Below are positions 1 to 8,492 of a stretch of 64,000 nucleotides of DNA, piece by piece. The position numbers were made by a program, and so were the translations under genes. The DNA lies in NCBI RefSeq assembly GCF_012843435.1, contig NZ_JABAFC010000005.1, positions 1 to 64,000 on the forward strand, in the 5' to 3' direction. The stretch is from Psychrobacillus sp. BL-248-WT-3 (GTDB taxonomy: Bacteria; Bacillota; Bacilli; Bacillales_A; Planococcaceae). Within the stretch, counting starts at the first letter, position 1; each line of letters starts with the position of its first letter. The notes under the pieces are model-generated. The model had not been told where the DNA came from, ran no database searches, and saw nothing but the letters and a program-made list of their open reading frames with translations.

Positions 1-7
1 AAAATAA

Positions 8-47
8 GGAAAAAGAGAAATTGAGTGAGCTCAATTTCTCTTTTTCC
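8..47. terminator. Strong palindromic terminator at the left edge
   Basis: A perfect 18-bp inverted repeat (arms 8-25 and 30-47) with a 4-nt loop. The arms are A-rich on one side and T-rich on the other, so it could end transcription in either direction. It probably closes a gene lying left of the window. Confidence 0.75.
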
Positions 48-292
48 AATATTAGAAGCTAGTTTTGTCCCAGCCTCTTTTACTTTAGAATAGAAATTAT
101 AAATTCTGGGATAATGTTTGACGAATTTGTGAAAGTGAAGTACAAGGAGTTGTTTTTATTACTGGAGCATGCTAAAGTAAGAGTGTGAAATAAATCACAA
201 GATAACATACACCCCTTTGTTTGAACGTGAACATTTCTCCCATCCCCTTTGTAAAAAACCCTTTCCTAATTGAGGAAAGGGTTTTTTCTTTT
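48..292. other. Intergenic stretch with no recognisable gene
   Basis: Apart from the terminator at 253-287, no open frame with a ribosome binding site is visible on either strand. Confidence 0.5.
253..287. terminator. Intrinsic terminator
   Basis: Perfect 15-bp stem (253-267 with 273-287), loop of 5 nt, ending in a T-run on the plus strand and flanked by an A-run on the other side. There is no gene just upstream in the window, so it may serve a short transcript or be left over from rearrangement. Confidence 0.7.
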
Positions 293-599
293 GGCTATGG
301 TAAAGTTATCGGTCAATTTTGACTAAACTTTTCTTTTTTATACCGACTGTAAATTAAACGACTATTAAAAATATAAATTGATTATGAAGTGTGGCTGGAG
401 TGATTTTTTCGGCTTTATTTATGCAAGTAATTTATTAAATAGGGCTTTTTTAACTGGAGTGCCAGATGCCGACTCCTACGTGTTGGGTGATGGCTTATCG
501 CTCACCCTGAGGAAAGCGTCCGGCTGGGGCGGAAATCAATTCTATCTCTTATTTAAGATTTCTTAGCATCATAAATCTCCCTTACCCTTTAACATAGCC
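293..599. repeat. Non-coding interspersed element, copy A (MITE-like)
   Basis: This segment is clearly related along its length to 24023-24400. Its ends are imperfect inverted repeats: the left end begins GGCTATGGTAAAG and the right end, read on the minus strand, begins GGCTATGTTAAAG. Inside is a GC-richer core (about 462-535) whose flanks pair as an inner inverted repeat: CCAGATGCCGACTCC against the complement of GGAAAGCGTCCGGCTGG. No credible protein is encoded. Terminal inverted repeats, small size and lack of coding suggest a miniature non-autonomous element or a mobile structured RNA/DNA unit. That reading is inference. Copy A is shorter than copy B because the core lacks an internal segment. 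Confidence 0.6.
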
Positions 600-724
600 T
601 TTTATAGAATCTAAAAAGTAGATAACACAGCAAAGTTGTTATGGTAGTAGCTATCACTCATTTCAACGGGAACTCAGCCCTAATGCAGAAAACGAGGGGA
701 AAAGCCCTTTCTTACATAATAAAA

Positions 725-748
725 GGCTGTAAACAAGTGTTTACAGCC
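725..748 (-). terminator. Terminator of the yjbI-spxH operon
   Basis: Inverted repeat of about 11 bp (725-735 with 738-748), followed on the minus strand by a run of T. It lies just beyond the spxH stop codon. Confidence 0.75.
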
Positions 749-762
749 GATGAATAATCTAT

Positions 763-1581
763 TTATCTATTTTTTAAACGCCAAACTACTAGATTTGGAA
801 GTACAACTCTTTCAACCTCTTGACGCAATAAAAGCTTTTTTAATTCATAATCAGCTTGTTGCATCGTTAAACCGTAGTAATCAGCTATTTCCTTAGTAGT
901 CAATGAATGAAATCGATTTAATAATTTATCAAGTCCGGGTGGATCTTGTCTTTTGGGAGAAGTATTTAACATCTCCTGTAAAATTTGTACATATATATCA
1001 TAAGGATAAGTGCCAGAAATTTTGATGCCTTCATCTTCAATATTTTCATTAAAAAATACAACCGTTGGGAACGTATCAACTTCCATTTCACAAGTGATGG
1101 ATAAATCACTTTGGAAGGAGCGTAAACATTCCTGAGACTGGAAGTCACGTGTAAATTCCTCTACATCAATTTTCGCTTCATATGCAAGCTCTTGTAATAC
1201 CGAAAAAGAAGTTACATTTTTTGTTTGAAGGAATAGATATTCCTGTATTTTATTAAAAAAACGAAGTCCAGCTTTTTTTCCTTGAAATTCAGCTGCTTTT
1301 ACTGCAATAGAAGGCAATACAGAATGCTGAATATATGGATAGTTGATATCATCTTCAACTGTTCCTTTGGATAAAACGCAGGCAGTATTTAAATTGTTTA
1401 GTCTTGTACTAAGCACTGTTCGAATAGTAAAGTACTGCCCATACTCCACTTGTAATTTTCTAATAATCGGTTGCAAATCCCAACAAGCAGAACAAAGCGG
1501 ATCTAAAAACATATACATTTCAAGTGGCTTGTTTGTAATAGGAGCATTGATCGGCTCAACAGGAATTTGTATTCTTGTCAC
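763..1581 (-). CDS. spxH: ClpXP adaptor protein SpxH (YjbH family)
   Basis: This 272-aa cytosolic protein has a DsbA/thioredoxin-like fold and belongs to the YjbH/SpxH family. In B. subtilis and Staphylococcus this adaptor delivers the regulator Spx to ClpXP for degradation, and it is inactivated by disulfide stress. The CxxC motif (CSAC, residues 30-33) lies in the usual place, after MYMFLDPLC. The family-type C-terminal extension follows the thioredoxin part. The start is GTG at 1581, with a GAGGAGG ribosome binding site inside the end of the globin gene; its GTGA overlaps the globin stop by 4 bp, indicating translational coupling. Globin-then-SpxH is the conserved yjbI-yjbH order. Identification is secure. 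Confidence 0.93.
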   Translation of the reverse strand: MTRIQIPVEPINAPITNKPLEMYMFLDPLCSACWDLQPIIRKLQVEYGQYFTIRTVLSTRLNNLNTACVLSKGTVEDDINYPYIQHSVLPSIAVKAAEFQGKKAGLRFFNKIQEYLFLQTKNVTSFSVLQELAYEAKIDVEEFTRDFQSQECLRSFQSDLSITCEMEVDTFPTVVFFNENIEDEGIKISGTYPYDIYVQILQEMLNTSPKRQDPPGLDKLLNRFHSLTTKEIADYYGLTMQQADYELKKLLLRQEVERVVLPNLVVWRLKNR

Positions 1582-1976
1582 ATCTTTTCCTCCTCATGAC
1601 TCATTTGATTGACCATGTGGTTGGCAGTAAGTACAAGTCTTCTATATAAATCATGACGCACCTTTCCATCAAGTTCGACTTCGTCCATTGCATCTGACAT
1701 ACAGCTGAGCCAAGCTTCTGCACGTTCTGGTGTGATAGAGAAAGGGTTATGGCGCATCTTTAGCATGGGATGGCCATGTTCTTCCGAATATATGTTTGGT
1801 CCCCCAAGGTATTGGGTTAAAAATTGTTTTTGTTTACGCGCTGTTTCCGTTAAATCTTCAGGAAATATTGGCTTTAGCTTTGGATGTTTTGCTACTTTGC
1901 TATAAAACGTATCAACAAGGAGTGATAATTTATCTGCACCTATCTCGTCATATGGTAAAATCGGCTTCTGGGTCAT
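1578..1976 (-). CDS. yjbI: Truncated hemoglobin YjbI (group II, trHbO type)
   Basis: A 132-aa single-domain truncated globin that binds haem and O2. Visible family residues are a Tyr at about 25 (B10 position), the proximal His in MRHNPF (about H76, F8) and a Trp at about 89 (G8), all typical of group II globins. In B. subtilis yjbI is cotranscribed with the Spx adaptor gene, and its product has been linked to resistance to oxidative and nitrosative stress. ATG start at 1976 with GGAG upstream. It is the first gene of a two-gene minus-strand operon and overlaps spxH by 4 bp. Confidence 0.92.
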   Translation of the reverse strand: MTQKPILPYDEIGADKLSLLVDTFYSKVAKHPKLKPIFPEDLTETARKQKQFLTQYLGGPNIYSEEHGHPMLKMRHNPFSITPERAEAWLSCMSDAMDEVELDGKVRHDLYRRLVLTANHMVNQMSHEEEKM

Positions 1977-2071
1977 AGTTGTTTACTCCTTTGCTTTAGC
2001 ACTAAATACATTTTAGCAATCAAATACGAATATCTCAAACAATTAGACTGTAATCAGAAACAATATAGAAA

Positions 2072-2096
2072 AAACGACCAATTTTGGCGGTCGTTT
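2072..2096 (-). terminator. Terminator downstream of the lytic transglycosylase gene
   Basis: An 8-bp stem (2072-2079 with 2089-2096) followed on the minus strand by six or seven T residues. It sits directly after the stop of the 2102-2704 gene. Confidence 0.7.
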
Positions 2097-2101
2097 ATAC
2101 G

Positions 2102-2704
2102 TCAAGCTAAGAAATTATTTAGAACTTTTTTCACATAATTTTCTGTTTCCTTATAGGGAGGAATTCCGTCGAATTTTTTAACTGATCCTGGTCCGGCATT
2201 ATAAGCGGCCAGCGCTTTTTCTATATTACCATCAAATTGCTCTAACATCTGTTTCAGGTATTTTGTTCCACCCATGATGTTTTGCTCTGGATCCAGAATG
2301 TTTTGTACACCTAAATACTTAGCTGTGCCTGGCATAAGTTGCATTAAGCCAGATGCCCCAGCAGAGCTAATTGCACTAGGATTAAAATTCGACTCTTGTT
2401 TGATGACAGAAGAAATTAATTTTGCTGGCACATTATATGCGTCAGAAGCTTTGTTTATGATTTCTTCTATTGATGAGGGGTTACCCACAGAAACTTTCAT
2501 AGACTGGTAGGAATTATTTATACCGTTTTCGGGTATATAAACAGGTGAGTCACCACTATAGAAAAGGGAATCGAAAGTAGTTGTGGGACCCCCAATAGAT
2601 GTTTCTTGTAGAACCTGTCCAAGCATTTCTGAAAAAAGGGAAGAAGCGTTGTTAGTTTGAGAACTTTGGACACTTCCCAATGTTTGCATGGCATTAATAT
2701 CCAT
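2102..2704 (-). CDS. yjbJ: Lytic transglycosylase (YjbJ-like, SLT domain)
   Basis: A 200-aa protein with a C-terminal goose-lysozyme/SLT domain that cleaves peptidoglycan glycan strands. The catalytic Glu lies in KQESNFNP (about E104), followed by the hallmark motifs GLMQLMPGTAKYLG (about 119-132) and AAYNAGPGSV (about 166-175). The first ~75 residues are low-complexity and Ser/Asn-rich with no obvious signal peptide, so the export route is unclear. The ribosome binding site before ATG 2704 is weak; it follows the CYTH gene by about 33 nt, so it may depend on coupling. Position between yjbI and yjbK matches B. subtilis yjbJ. Confidence 0.87.
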   Translation of the reverse strand: MDINAMQTLGSVQSSQTNNASSLFSEMLGQVLQETSIGGPTTTFDSLFYSGDSPVYIPENGINNSYQSMKVSVGNPSSIEEIINKASDAYNVPAKLISSVIKQESNFNPSAISSAGASGLMQLMPGTAKYLGVQNILDPEQNIMGGTKYLKQMLEQFDGNIEKALAAYNAGPGSVKKFDGIPPYKETENYVKKVLNNFLA

Positions 2705-2737
2705 TAACGTTTTTAGTGACTTTATATCTATAAAGCA

Positions 2738-3313
2738 TCAACCTTTCAAAGAATTCATAGCCTTTACAAGACGTGCAATCTTTTTATCGGTCGAACGAAG
2801 GGGGATTTGATGTTTTTTCAATAATTCATAAAAGAATTTTTGCCCTTTTTCGACATCTTTACTTTCATATTCTACCTCATAATCTTCAGTATGACTATAT
2901 GAGGAGTGGTCTAAGAAAAGTATGCCTTCCTCCAGCTTCAATTGAGCACGATTAGTCTCTATACTACCAAAGCAAGAAAGGGATTTAGAAGCAATCAGCT
3001 CATCAATGAAAGCGATAGAAGGAAAAATTGCTTGGTTAATGATTAAATCTCTTTGCTCATCCGTTACTAAAATTGTTTGCTCATTCATCACGTGCTTTTT
3101 TACTGGTGATTTTAGGGTAAGTTCATTTCGATCTTCCAACACTCTTAAGCGAAAGCCCATATGATTATTTTTAAAATATTGGTCAGGTGTATCAAAATAA
3201 TAGTTTATTTGACTTTGAAAATGCTTAGGCTCGATATGGAAAAAGTCTGTCAAACTCATGAATTCTTCTTTCGTTAATAAGTTTTTAAATTCAATCTCTT
3301 GTTCAGATAACAT
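2738..3313 (-). CDS. yjbK: CYTH domain protein YjbK (triphosphate-binding)
   Basis: This 191-aa protein is of the CYTH/triphosphate tunnel metalloenzyme superfamily. The signature ExExK is near the N-terminus (E6, E8, K10 in EIEFKNLL). Further charged strand motifs follow (FRLRVLED, LTLKSPVK, EVEYESKD), consistent with a tunnel binding a triphosphate and divalent metal. The exact substrate in Bacillus is not established; CYTH enzymes include adenylate cyclases, thiamine triphosphatases and inorganic triphosphatases. ATG 3313 is preceded by AAAGGTGTGAG. It is divergent from yjbL-relQ, and its closeness to the (p)ppGpp synthetase gene is conserved in Bacillales. Confidence 0.87.
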   Translation of the reverse strand: MLSEQEIEFKNLLTKEEFMSLTDFFHIEPKHFQSQINYYFDTPDQYFKNNHMGFRLRVLEDRNELTLKSPVKKHVMNEQTILVTDEQRDLIINQAIFPSIAFIDELIASKSLSCFGSIETNRAQLKLEEGILFLDHSSYSHTEDYEVEYESKDVEKGQKFFYELLKKHQIPLRSTDKKIARLVKAMNSLKG

Positions 3314-3410
3314 AGTCTCACACCTTTCATATTATTTCATTATAGACGGTTTCCAATGAGTTTCAATATGTTAAAATAGTTACAGAATAGACAGAAGGGA
3401 ACGATGTGTT

Positions 3411-3794
3411 TTGCCTATTACATTTCAAGTACAAAGTGGCGTGCAACTAGAAAATGATATTCGGTTTACTTTAGAGGATGTGCCTAAAGGGTTAAATATA
3501 AAAGCTGGCGGACAAATGATCACAGATTCTGATTCTTTAGCTTTCGTATATTTATTAGAAGGAGATAGCGAATATCACTATCTTAAATTTGGTCAGGATG
3601 TATGGCCATTACTAGTTAATACTTTAAAAGCTACCGAGGATCCTACTTTACAAATTGGCGACCAAAGAATCGTTTTAGTGAAGTTTAAAGAAGAGTTAGA
3701 AATGCTAATTTTCAATATAGAAGGAAATGATAACTACGGACTAGAGTTTGCTCAAGCCGTTGAAAATGCTTTTAAAGAAATTTTAAACGTATAA
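3411..3794 (+). CDS. yjbL: Conserved hypothetical protein YjbL-like
   Basis: A 127-aa cytosolic protein with no catalytic motif I recognise. It has mixed alpha/beta character and no signal peptide or membrane segment. It lies exactly where yjbL lies in B. subtilis, between the divergent CYTH gene and relQ, and probably begins the relQ-nadK-rluD operon (29-nt gap to relQ). The start is TTG at 3411 after AGAAGGGA; the ATG at 3404 is out of frame. The name rests mainly on gene order and size. Confidence 0.72.
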   Translation: MPITFQVQSGVQLENDIRFTLEDVPKGLNIKAGGQMITDSDSLAFVYLLEGDSEYHYLKFGQDVWPLLVNTLKATEDPTLQIGDQRIVLVKFKEELEMLIFNIEGNDNYGLEFAQAVENAFKEILNV

Positions 3795-3822
3795 TAAGTG
3801 TTCAAAGTGGAGGTTTAGTAGT

Positions 3823-4482
3823 ATGGGCCAATGGGAACGTTTTTTAGAGCCGTATAAGCAGGCAGTTGATGAGTTAAAAGTTAAAATGAAAGGTATGCGG
3901 ACTCAATTTGATATTGAGAATACTAACTCTCCTATTGAATTTGTAACTGGTCGGGTTAAACCACTGGCTAGTATATATGATAAGTCATTAGAAAAGGGAA
4001 TCGTTTTTGAACCTTCTGCAACACTTGCAAGAGAAATTCCGGACATTGCTGGACTTCGCATGATGTGTCAATTCGTAGATGATATAGAAACCGTCATACA
4101 ATTACTTCGTAGTAGAAAAGATATGACTATTATTGAAGAAAGAGATTATGTTAGTCATAAAAAGCAAAGTGGCTATCGATCCTTTCATGTCATCATTGAA
4201 TACCCTGTACAGACAATTCACGGTGAGGTTAATATATTAGCGGAAATTCAAATTCGTACATTAGCAATGAATTTTTGGGCCTCCATAGAGCATTCGTTAA
4301 ATTATAAATATAAAGGCGTGTTTCCAGAAGAAATTAAAACCAGGCTGCAGTACGCTGCAGAAGCAGCATTTCGTTTAGATGAAGAAATGTCACTAATTCG
4401 AGGTGAAATTCAGGAAGCACAAAAATATTTTAGCGAGAACAAAGAACAATCCTCACCTCACATAAAAGAAGAAAAAATATAA
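3823..4482 (+). CDS. relQ: Small alarmone synthetase RelQ (GTP pyrophosphokinase, YjbM/SasB)
   Basis: This 219-aa protein holds only the RelA/SpoT synthetase domain and lacks the hydrolase and regulatory domains of long Rel. It transfers pyrophosphate from ATP to GTP/GDP to give (p)ppGpp. Family motifs are visible: GRVKPLASIYDKS, IPDIAGLRMMC, the substrate loop HKKQSGYRSFHV, and EIQIRTLAMNFWASIEH. Length fits the RelQ tetramer class (about 210 aa). ATG 3823 has an ideal GGAGG 8 nt upstream. It lies directly upstream of NAD kinase and a RluD-type synthase, as in B. subtilis. Confidence 0.93.
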   Translation: MGQWERFLEPYKQAVDELKVKMKGMRTQFDIENTNSPIEFVTGRVKPLASIYDKSLEKGIVFEPSATLAREIPDIAGLRMMCQFVDDIETVIQLLRSRKDMTIIEERDYVSHKKQSGYRSFHVIIEYPVQTIHGEVNILAEIQIRTLAMNFWASIEHSLNYKYKGVFPEEIKTRLQYAAEAAFRLDEEMSLIRGEIQEAQKYFSENKEQSSPHIKEEKI

Positions 4483-4500
4483 AAGAGAGGCCGTGGTACA

Positions 4501-5304
4501 ATGAATTTCTTTATACAGTCTCGAAATGATGAACTATCCAATGAATTAATGGAAACTGCTAAAATGTATCTTACAGATTTCGGATTAAAGTTGAACGAAG
4601 AAAATCCTGACATAGTTCTTTCCATCGGTGGTGACGGAACATTATTGCATGCTTTTCATAAGTACAAGCATATGACTGATTCTGTTGCATTTGTTGGTAT
4701 TCACACAGGGCATCTTGGTTTTTATGCGGATTGGAAACCGTCAGAAATAGAAAAACTAGTTATTAGTATTGCCAAGAAAGAATTTAAAGTTATCGAATAT
4801 CCATTACTTGAAGTAACGATTAACTATAAGCATGGAGAGGATAGCTCTGTTTATTTGGCGTTAAACGAATCTACTGTGAAATCTCCAGACGTTACCCTTG
4901 TGATGGATGTGGAGCTAAATGGGAGCTTGTTTGAGAGGTTTAGAGGAGATGGTTTATGTATGTCGACCCCATCCGGAAGTACTGCGTACAATAAAGCGCT
5001 AGGGGGAGCAATAGTACATCCTTCTTTAGAGGCTATGCAGCTAGCTGAAATTGCTTCGATTAATAATCGTGTGTTCCGTACGGTTGGTTCTTCTTTAGTG
5101 TTGCCTAAGCATCATACTTGTTTGCTGAGACCAGTTAACGGTCCAGATTTTATGGTTACTGTCGATCATCTACACTTGCTACATAAGGATGTTGCATCCA
5201 TTGAATATAAGGTTGCAGAAGAAAAAGTTCGTTTTGCTAGATTCCGTGCCTTTCCTTTTTGGACTAGAGTGCATGACAGCTTTATAGATAGTGACTTAAA
5301 ATAA
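4501..5304 (+). CDS. nadK: NAD kinase
   Basis: A 267-aa cytosolic enzyme that phosphorylates NAD to NADP with ATP. The diagnostic motif GGDGTLL is at about residues 43-49, the NE motif in LNEST at about 122, and the glycine/serine motif [15 protein letters not shown] at about 155-169. Length matches the short Firmicute NadK (PpnKA). The gene follows relQ by 18 nt with a GAGAGG site before ATG 4501 and overlaps the next start by one base, indicating a coupled operon. Confidence 0.94.
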   Translation: MNFFIQSRNDELSNELMETAKMYLTDFGLKLNEENPDIVLSIGGDGTLLHAFHKYKHMTDSVAFVGIHTGHLGFYADWKPSEIEKLVISIAKKEFKVIEYPLLEVTINYKHGEDSSVYLALNESTVKSPDVTLVMDVELNGSLFERFRGDGLCMSTPSGSTAYNKALGGAIVHPSLEAMQLAEIASINNRVFRTVGSSLVLPKHHTCLLRPVNGPDFMVTVDHLHLLHKDVASIEYKVAEEKVRFARFRAFPFWTRVHDSFIDSDLK

Positions 5305-6218
5305 TGATGGAAAATAGAATACAGCTTTCTTTCACTGTGGATAAATCACTTCTATTAAGAGAAGCGATTAGCCAATATGGCATATCCAAAAAAGCCCTTA
5401 CTAGTATTAAGTTTGAAGGCGGTCAAATTATAGTAAATGGGGAAGAAAAAACGGTGAGACATATACTTGAAAAGGGTGACATTGTTACGATTGTGTTTCC
5501 TAAGGAGAAGAAAAGTGAAGGATTAATAGCCGAGGAAATGTGCTTTCCTATTTTATTTGAAGATGAACACTTACTTGTTATCTCAAAAAAATCTGGAATG
5601 AGTACAATTCCTTCCCGTGAGCATCCGAATGGTACATTAGCAAACGGAATAGCTGGTTATCTTGAAAAAAACTCATCTGTCTCTACCGTACATATTGTTA
5701 CTAGGCTAGACAAGGATACGTCGGGCATAGTCTGTATTGCAAAGCATCGTCATGCTCATCACTTAATGAGTGAAATGCAAAAGGCCGGATCTATTTTTAG
5801 AACCTATGAGGCAATTGTTCATGGCAGTGTAGAACAAGATTCTTTCCTTATCGATGCTCCCATAGGTCGAAAGGATACCAGTATAATTGAGAGAAGAATT
5901 GACCCAGAAGGTAAGCAAGCTAAAACGTCTGTAGAAGTAATCAAGAGATTTACTGTTAATGGTGAAAATTTAACGCATGTTAGGTTAAAGCTTTTCACCG
6001 GTAGAACTCACCAAATAAGAGTACATATGATGTCAGTGGGGCATCCGCTAATTGGTGATGATCTTTATGGAGGAAGTTTGGCTATAATGCCTCGCCAGGC
6101 GTTACATGCTAAGCAACTAAAATTGGTGCATCCATTTACAAAGCAAGCTTTAACGATAGAAGATGAATATCCAATGGATATAGCAGCGGTTTTAGAAAAA
6201 GCTACGATAGATAAATGA
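5304..6218 (+). CDS. yjbO: RluA/RluD-family pseudouridine synthase (YjbO)
   Basis: A 304-aa RNA-modifying enzyme converting specific uridines to pseudouridine. The N-terminal ~75 residues resemble the S4-like part of RluD proteins. The catalytic motif HIVTRLDKDTSG places the essential Asp at about D136. Downstream, LFTGRTHQIRVHM and HPLIGDDLYGG are family motifs. The start ATG overlaps the nadK stop (TAATG), so translation is probably coupled. Which RNA and position it modifies cannot be told from sequence; it may be rRNA or tRNA. Confidence 0.92.
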   Translation: MMENRIQLSFTVDKSLLLREAISQYGISKKALTSIKFEGGQIIVNGEEKTVRHILEKGDIVTIVFPKEKKSEGLIAEEMCFPILFEDEHLLVISKKSGMSTIPSREHPNGTLANGIAGYLEKNSSVSTVHIVTRLDKDTSGIVCIAKHRHAHHLMSEMQKAGSIFRTYEAIVHGSVEQDSFLIDAPIGRKDTSIIERRIDPEGKQAKTSVEVIKRFTVNGENLTHVRLKLFTGRTHQIRVHMMSVGHPLIGDDLYGGSLAIMPRQALHAKQLKLVHPFTKQALTIEDEYPMDIAAVLEKATIDK

Positions 6219-6248
6219 ATGAAATAATCTAAAATGAATAACTAACGA

Positions 6249-6283
6249 AAACAAGGGAGTGGATTAAATCGCTGCCCTTGTTT
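6249..6283 (+). terminator. Probable terminator of the yjbL-relQ-nadK-yjbO operon
   Basis: A 9-bp stem (6249-6257 with 6275-6283) about 30 nt after the yjbO stop. The T-tract after it is short, so this is a moderate call. Confidence 0.5.
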
Positions 6284-6376
6284 CATTTTGATAAGAATTC
6301 TTTTACATTTAGTTTTAGTATGATTTCCCGGGGAATAATATATTGATGTAACTTTTTTACCAAATAAAGAAAGCAG

Positions 6377-6405
6377 TTGCTTAATAAAAATAGTGGTCTT
6401 ACAAT
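6377..6405 (+). promoter_or_regulatory. Candidate sigma-A promoter of mgtE
   Basis: TTGCTT (6377-6382), a 17-bp spacer and TACAAT (6400-6405), 33 nt before the chosen mgtE start. The short leader leaves no room for an M-box Mg2+ riboswitch downstream of it. Confidence 0.5.
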
Positions 6406-6438
6406 AGTAAAGGATAAATGCCGAGGGGAGGGAAAGAT

Positions 6439-7806
6439 ATGAGAGAAGAAAAGATGGATTTATTAGAATTAGAGGAATCAAATTTAATTCATTTTTTACT
6501 TGCAGATTCTATGGATGAATTTAGAGAAATTTTTATGGAGCTACATCCATATGATCAATCATTATTTTTTGAGAAGGTAGAGCCAGAGCTGCGACAGAAA
6601 ATCTTTCATTATCTTTCTCCAAAAGAGATGGCAGAGCTTTTTGAAGCAAACAAGTTTGATGAAGAGCTTTATGAATTTTACTTAAAAGAAATGGATACGA
6701 CATACGCAGCTGATATGCTTTCCTATATGTTTGCTGATAACGCAGTAGACGTCTTAAACGAACTTGAGGATGCCCAGGTTGCTAGCTACTTAAATATTAT
6801 GGATAAGGAATCTGCTCAGGAAATAAAAGATTTGCTACATTACGAGGAATATACTGCTGGGTCTATCATGACTACAGAATATGTAGCAATTCCAGAAAAC
6901 TCAACCTGTCGTTCTGCAATGACCATTTTAAGAAATGCAGCTCCTGATGCAGAGACCATTTATTATTTATTTGTAGTAGACGAAGCTCATCGACTTTCTG
7001 GAGTAATATCCTTAAGGGATTTAATAGTAGCGGATGAAGATACCCTGATAAAAGATATTATGAATGAACGTGTTGTTAGTGTACTAGTAAATGAGGACCA
7101 AGAAGAGGTTGCTCGAATGATCAAAGATTACAATTTTTTAGCGGTTCCTGTTCTAGACTTTGAGAACCATTTACTCGGAATTGTAACAGTAGATGATATT
7201 ATCGATGTATTGGATGAAGAAGCTTCTGATGATTATTCTAAGCTTGCTGCGGTTTCTGACATGGATACTTTCGATAAAGGGCCATTTTCTGCTGCAAGAA
7301 AAAGATTGCCATGGCTAGTTATACTTCTTTTCTTAGGTATGATGACAGCAAATCTTATGAGTATTTTCGAACAAACACTAGATAAGGTAGCTCTGCTTGC
7401 TGTGTTTATTCCTTTAATTGCGGGGATGGCTGGTAACAGTGGAACTCAGGCTCTCGCTGTAGCAGTTCGAGGAATTGCAACAGGTGATATTGAGGAACAA
7501 AGTAAAACGAAGCTATTATTTCGTGAAGCAGGAACAGGTCTAATAACAGGGTTAATATGTGGCTTACTAGTTATAGGGGTCATTTACTTCTGGAAACAGG
7601 ATCTGTTAATTGGAATGCTTGTAGGAGCAGCAATTTTTGGCTCTATCTTTTTTGCAACGCTTGGCGGATCTTTTATACCCTTACTTATTCATCGGTTGAA
7701 AATCGATCCTGCGGTAGCTTCAGGGCCATTTATAACGACTATTAATGACCTAGTTAGTATTTTAATTTATTTGGGCTTAGCAACACTGTTTATATCTTCT
7801 TTATAG
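6439..7806 (+). CDS. mgtE: Magnesium transporter MgtE
   Basis: A 455-aa MgtE-family Mg2+ channel. The order is complete: an N-terminal helical domain (about 1-125), a pair of CBS domains (about 130-255; GSIMTTEYVAIP and IMNERVVSVLVNED begin the two repeats), a connecting helix, then five membrane helices in the C-terminal ~170 residues. The pore region carries PLIAGMAGNSGTQALAVAVRG, the usual selectivity segment. In the family, cytosolic Mg2+ binds the N and CBS domains and closes the pore. I prefer ATG 6439, preceded by GAGGGGAGGG, over ATG 6418. In this gene order it stands where B. subtilis has prpE. Confidence 0.93.
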   Translation: MREEKMDLLELEESNLIHFLLADSMDEFREIFMELHPYDQSLFFEKVEPELRQKIFHYLSPKEMAELFEANKFDEELYEFYLKEMDTTYAADMLSYMFADNAVDVLNELEDAQVASYLNIMDKESAQEIKDLLHYEEYTAGSIMTTEYVAIPENSTCRSAMTILRNAAPDAETIYYLFVVDEAHRLSGVISLRDLIVADEDTLIKDIMNERVVSVLVNEDQEEVARMIKDYNFLAVPVLDFENHLLGIVTVDDIIDVLDEEASDDYSKLAAVSDMDTFDKGPFSAARKRLPWLVILLFLGMMTANLMSIFEQTLDKVALLAVFIPLIAGMAGNSGTQALAVAVRGIATGDIEEQSKTKLLFREAGTGLITGLICGLLVIGVIYFWKQDLLIGMLVGAAIFGSIFFATLGGSFIPLLIHRLKIDPAVASGPFITTINDLVSILIYLGLATLFISSL

Positions 7807-7810
7807 ATTC

Positions 7811-7838
7811 ACCAATCCAAACTTTTTGGCATAAAGTA
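7811..7838 (+). promoter_or_regulatory. Candidate sigma-K promoter of cotO
   Basis: An AC at 7811-7812, a 17-bp spacer and CATAAAGTA at 7830-7838 fit the sigma-K pattern AC-N16/17-CATANNNTA. It precedes a coat gene, the expected target. The leader would be only about 10-15 nt, so the call is tentative. Confidence 0.5.
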
Positions 7839-7858
7839 AAGGAAAAAAGGATGTGCCC

Positions 7859-8245
7859 ATGAGCTCTTTAAATGATCCTATACTTTATATATCCGGTCCC
7901 CCTGTTTTCCATCTTCCTCCACAGATACGCTCCAAGGAGGAAGTAGAAATAGTAGTAGATGAGACAATTATAGAAGAGGAAAGTACTTCTATTTATGAGA
8001 TAAAAAATACAATGTCAGCAAAAAATAATGCTATTTTTGAAAAACTGAAATTTTTATCTAAGCCATTTCAACGGAAAGTTTATCGTCCATTAAGCTTTCA
8101 TATGGCCGATGGGAGTATTATTCAAGGTGAAGTGCAAGAAGTGACCGATGAACAGGTAATATTTAGTATCAATGGCGAGAGCATAGAGACGTATCCCGTG
8201 CATCAAGTAAAGAAAATATTTTGGCGTGGAAGTATATTGAAATAG
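7859..8245 (+). CDS. cotO: Spore coat protein CotO-like
   Basis: A 128-aa protein resembling the CotO (YjbX) family, which in B. subtilis acts late in outer coat assembly in the mother cell. The first ~70 residues are Glu/Ser-rich and presumably disordered. The C-terminal ~60 residues form a compact basic segment (KVYRPLSFHMADGS ... HQVKKIFWRGS), the part conserved in CotO. I choose ATG 7859 because GGAAAAAAGG lies 8 nt before it; GTG 7853 is only 2-3 nt from that site. A sigma-K-like promoter precedes it and a strong terminator follows, so it is probably monocistronic. Neighbouring cotZ and spoVIF support the assignment. Confidence 0.77.
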   Translation: MSSLNDPILYISGPPVFHLPPQIRSKEEVEIVVDETIIEEESTSIYEIKNTMSAKNNAIFEKLKFLSKPFQRKVYRPLSFHMADGSIIQGEVQEVTDEQVIFSINGESIETYPVHQVKKIFWRGSILK

Positions 8246-8251
8246 TTTAAG

Positions 8252-8270
8252 GCTACCTTATATAGGTAGC
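8252..8270 (+). terminator. Terminator of cotO
   Basis: A 7-bp stem (8252-8258 with 8264-8270) and eight T residues, directly after the cotO stop. Confidence 0.8.
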
Positions 8271-8441
8271 TTTTTTTTGTAGCCTACCGTAAAAGTAAAC
8301 GATAAATGTTGTATTTCTGTTTTTCTTTGGGAGCAATTCGCTGACGAGTGCGTTTGCTGCCGCTTTCTCAGAGGGGTGTTTCGAATAACCTTTTAGTATT
8401 TGCTTATGTAGTAAAAGTAAGATTTTCTAAACATAAAAAAA

Positions 8442-8465
8442 CCGTTCGGTGAGTTAGCCGAACGG
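8442..8465 (-). terminator. Terminator of the CotZ/CotY-like gene
   Basis: Perfect 8-bp GC-rich stem (8442-8449 with 8458-8465) followed on the minus strand by six or seven T residues. Confidence 0.8.
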
Positions 8466-8492
8466 AAAAGACACTACAATATTGAAAGACGA

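Noticed and set aside
378-566. 62-codon plus-strand frame starting ATG
   Set aside because: It lies inside the interspersed element copy A, has no good ribosome binding site, and copy B does not keep the frame.
6285-6438. M-box (Mg2+) riboswitch before mgtE
   Set aside because: The conserved M-box segments are not present, and the likely promoter leaves a leader too short for it.
6242-6481. Minus-strand frame opposite the mgtE leader
   Set aside because: It has no ribosome binding site and overlaps a hairpin and the mgtE start. It looks like chance.
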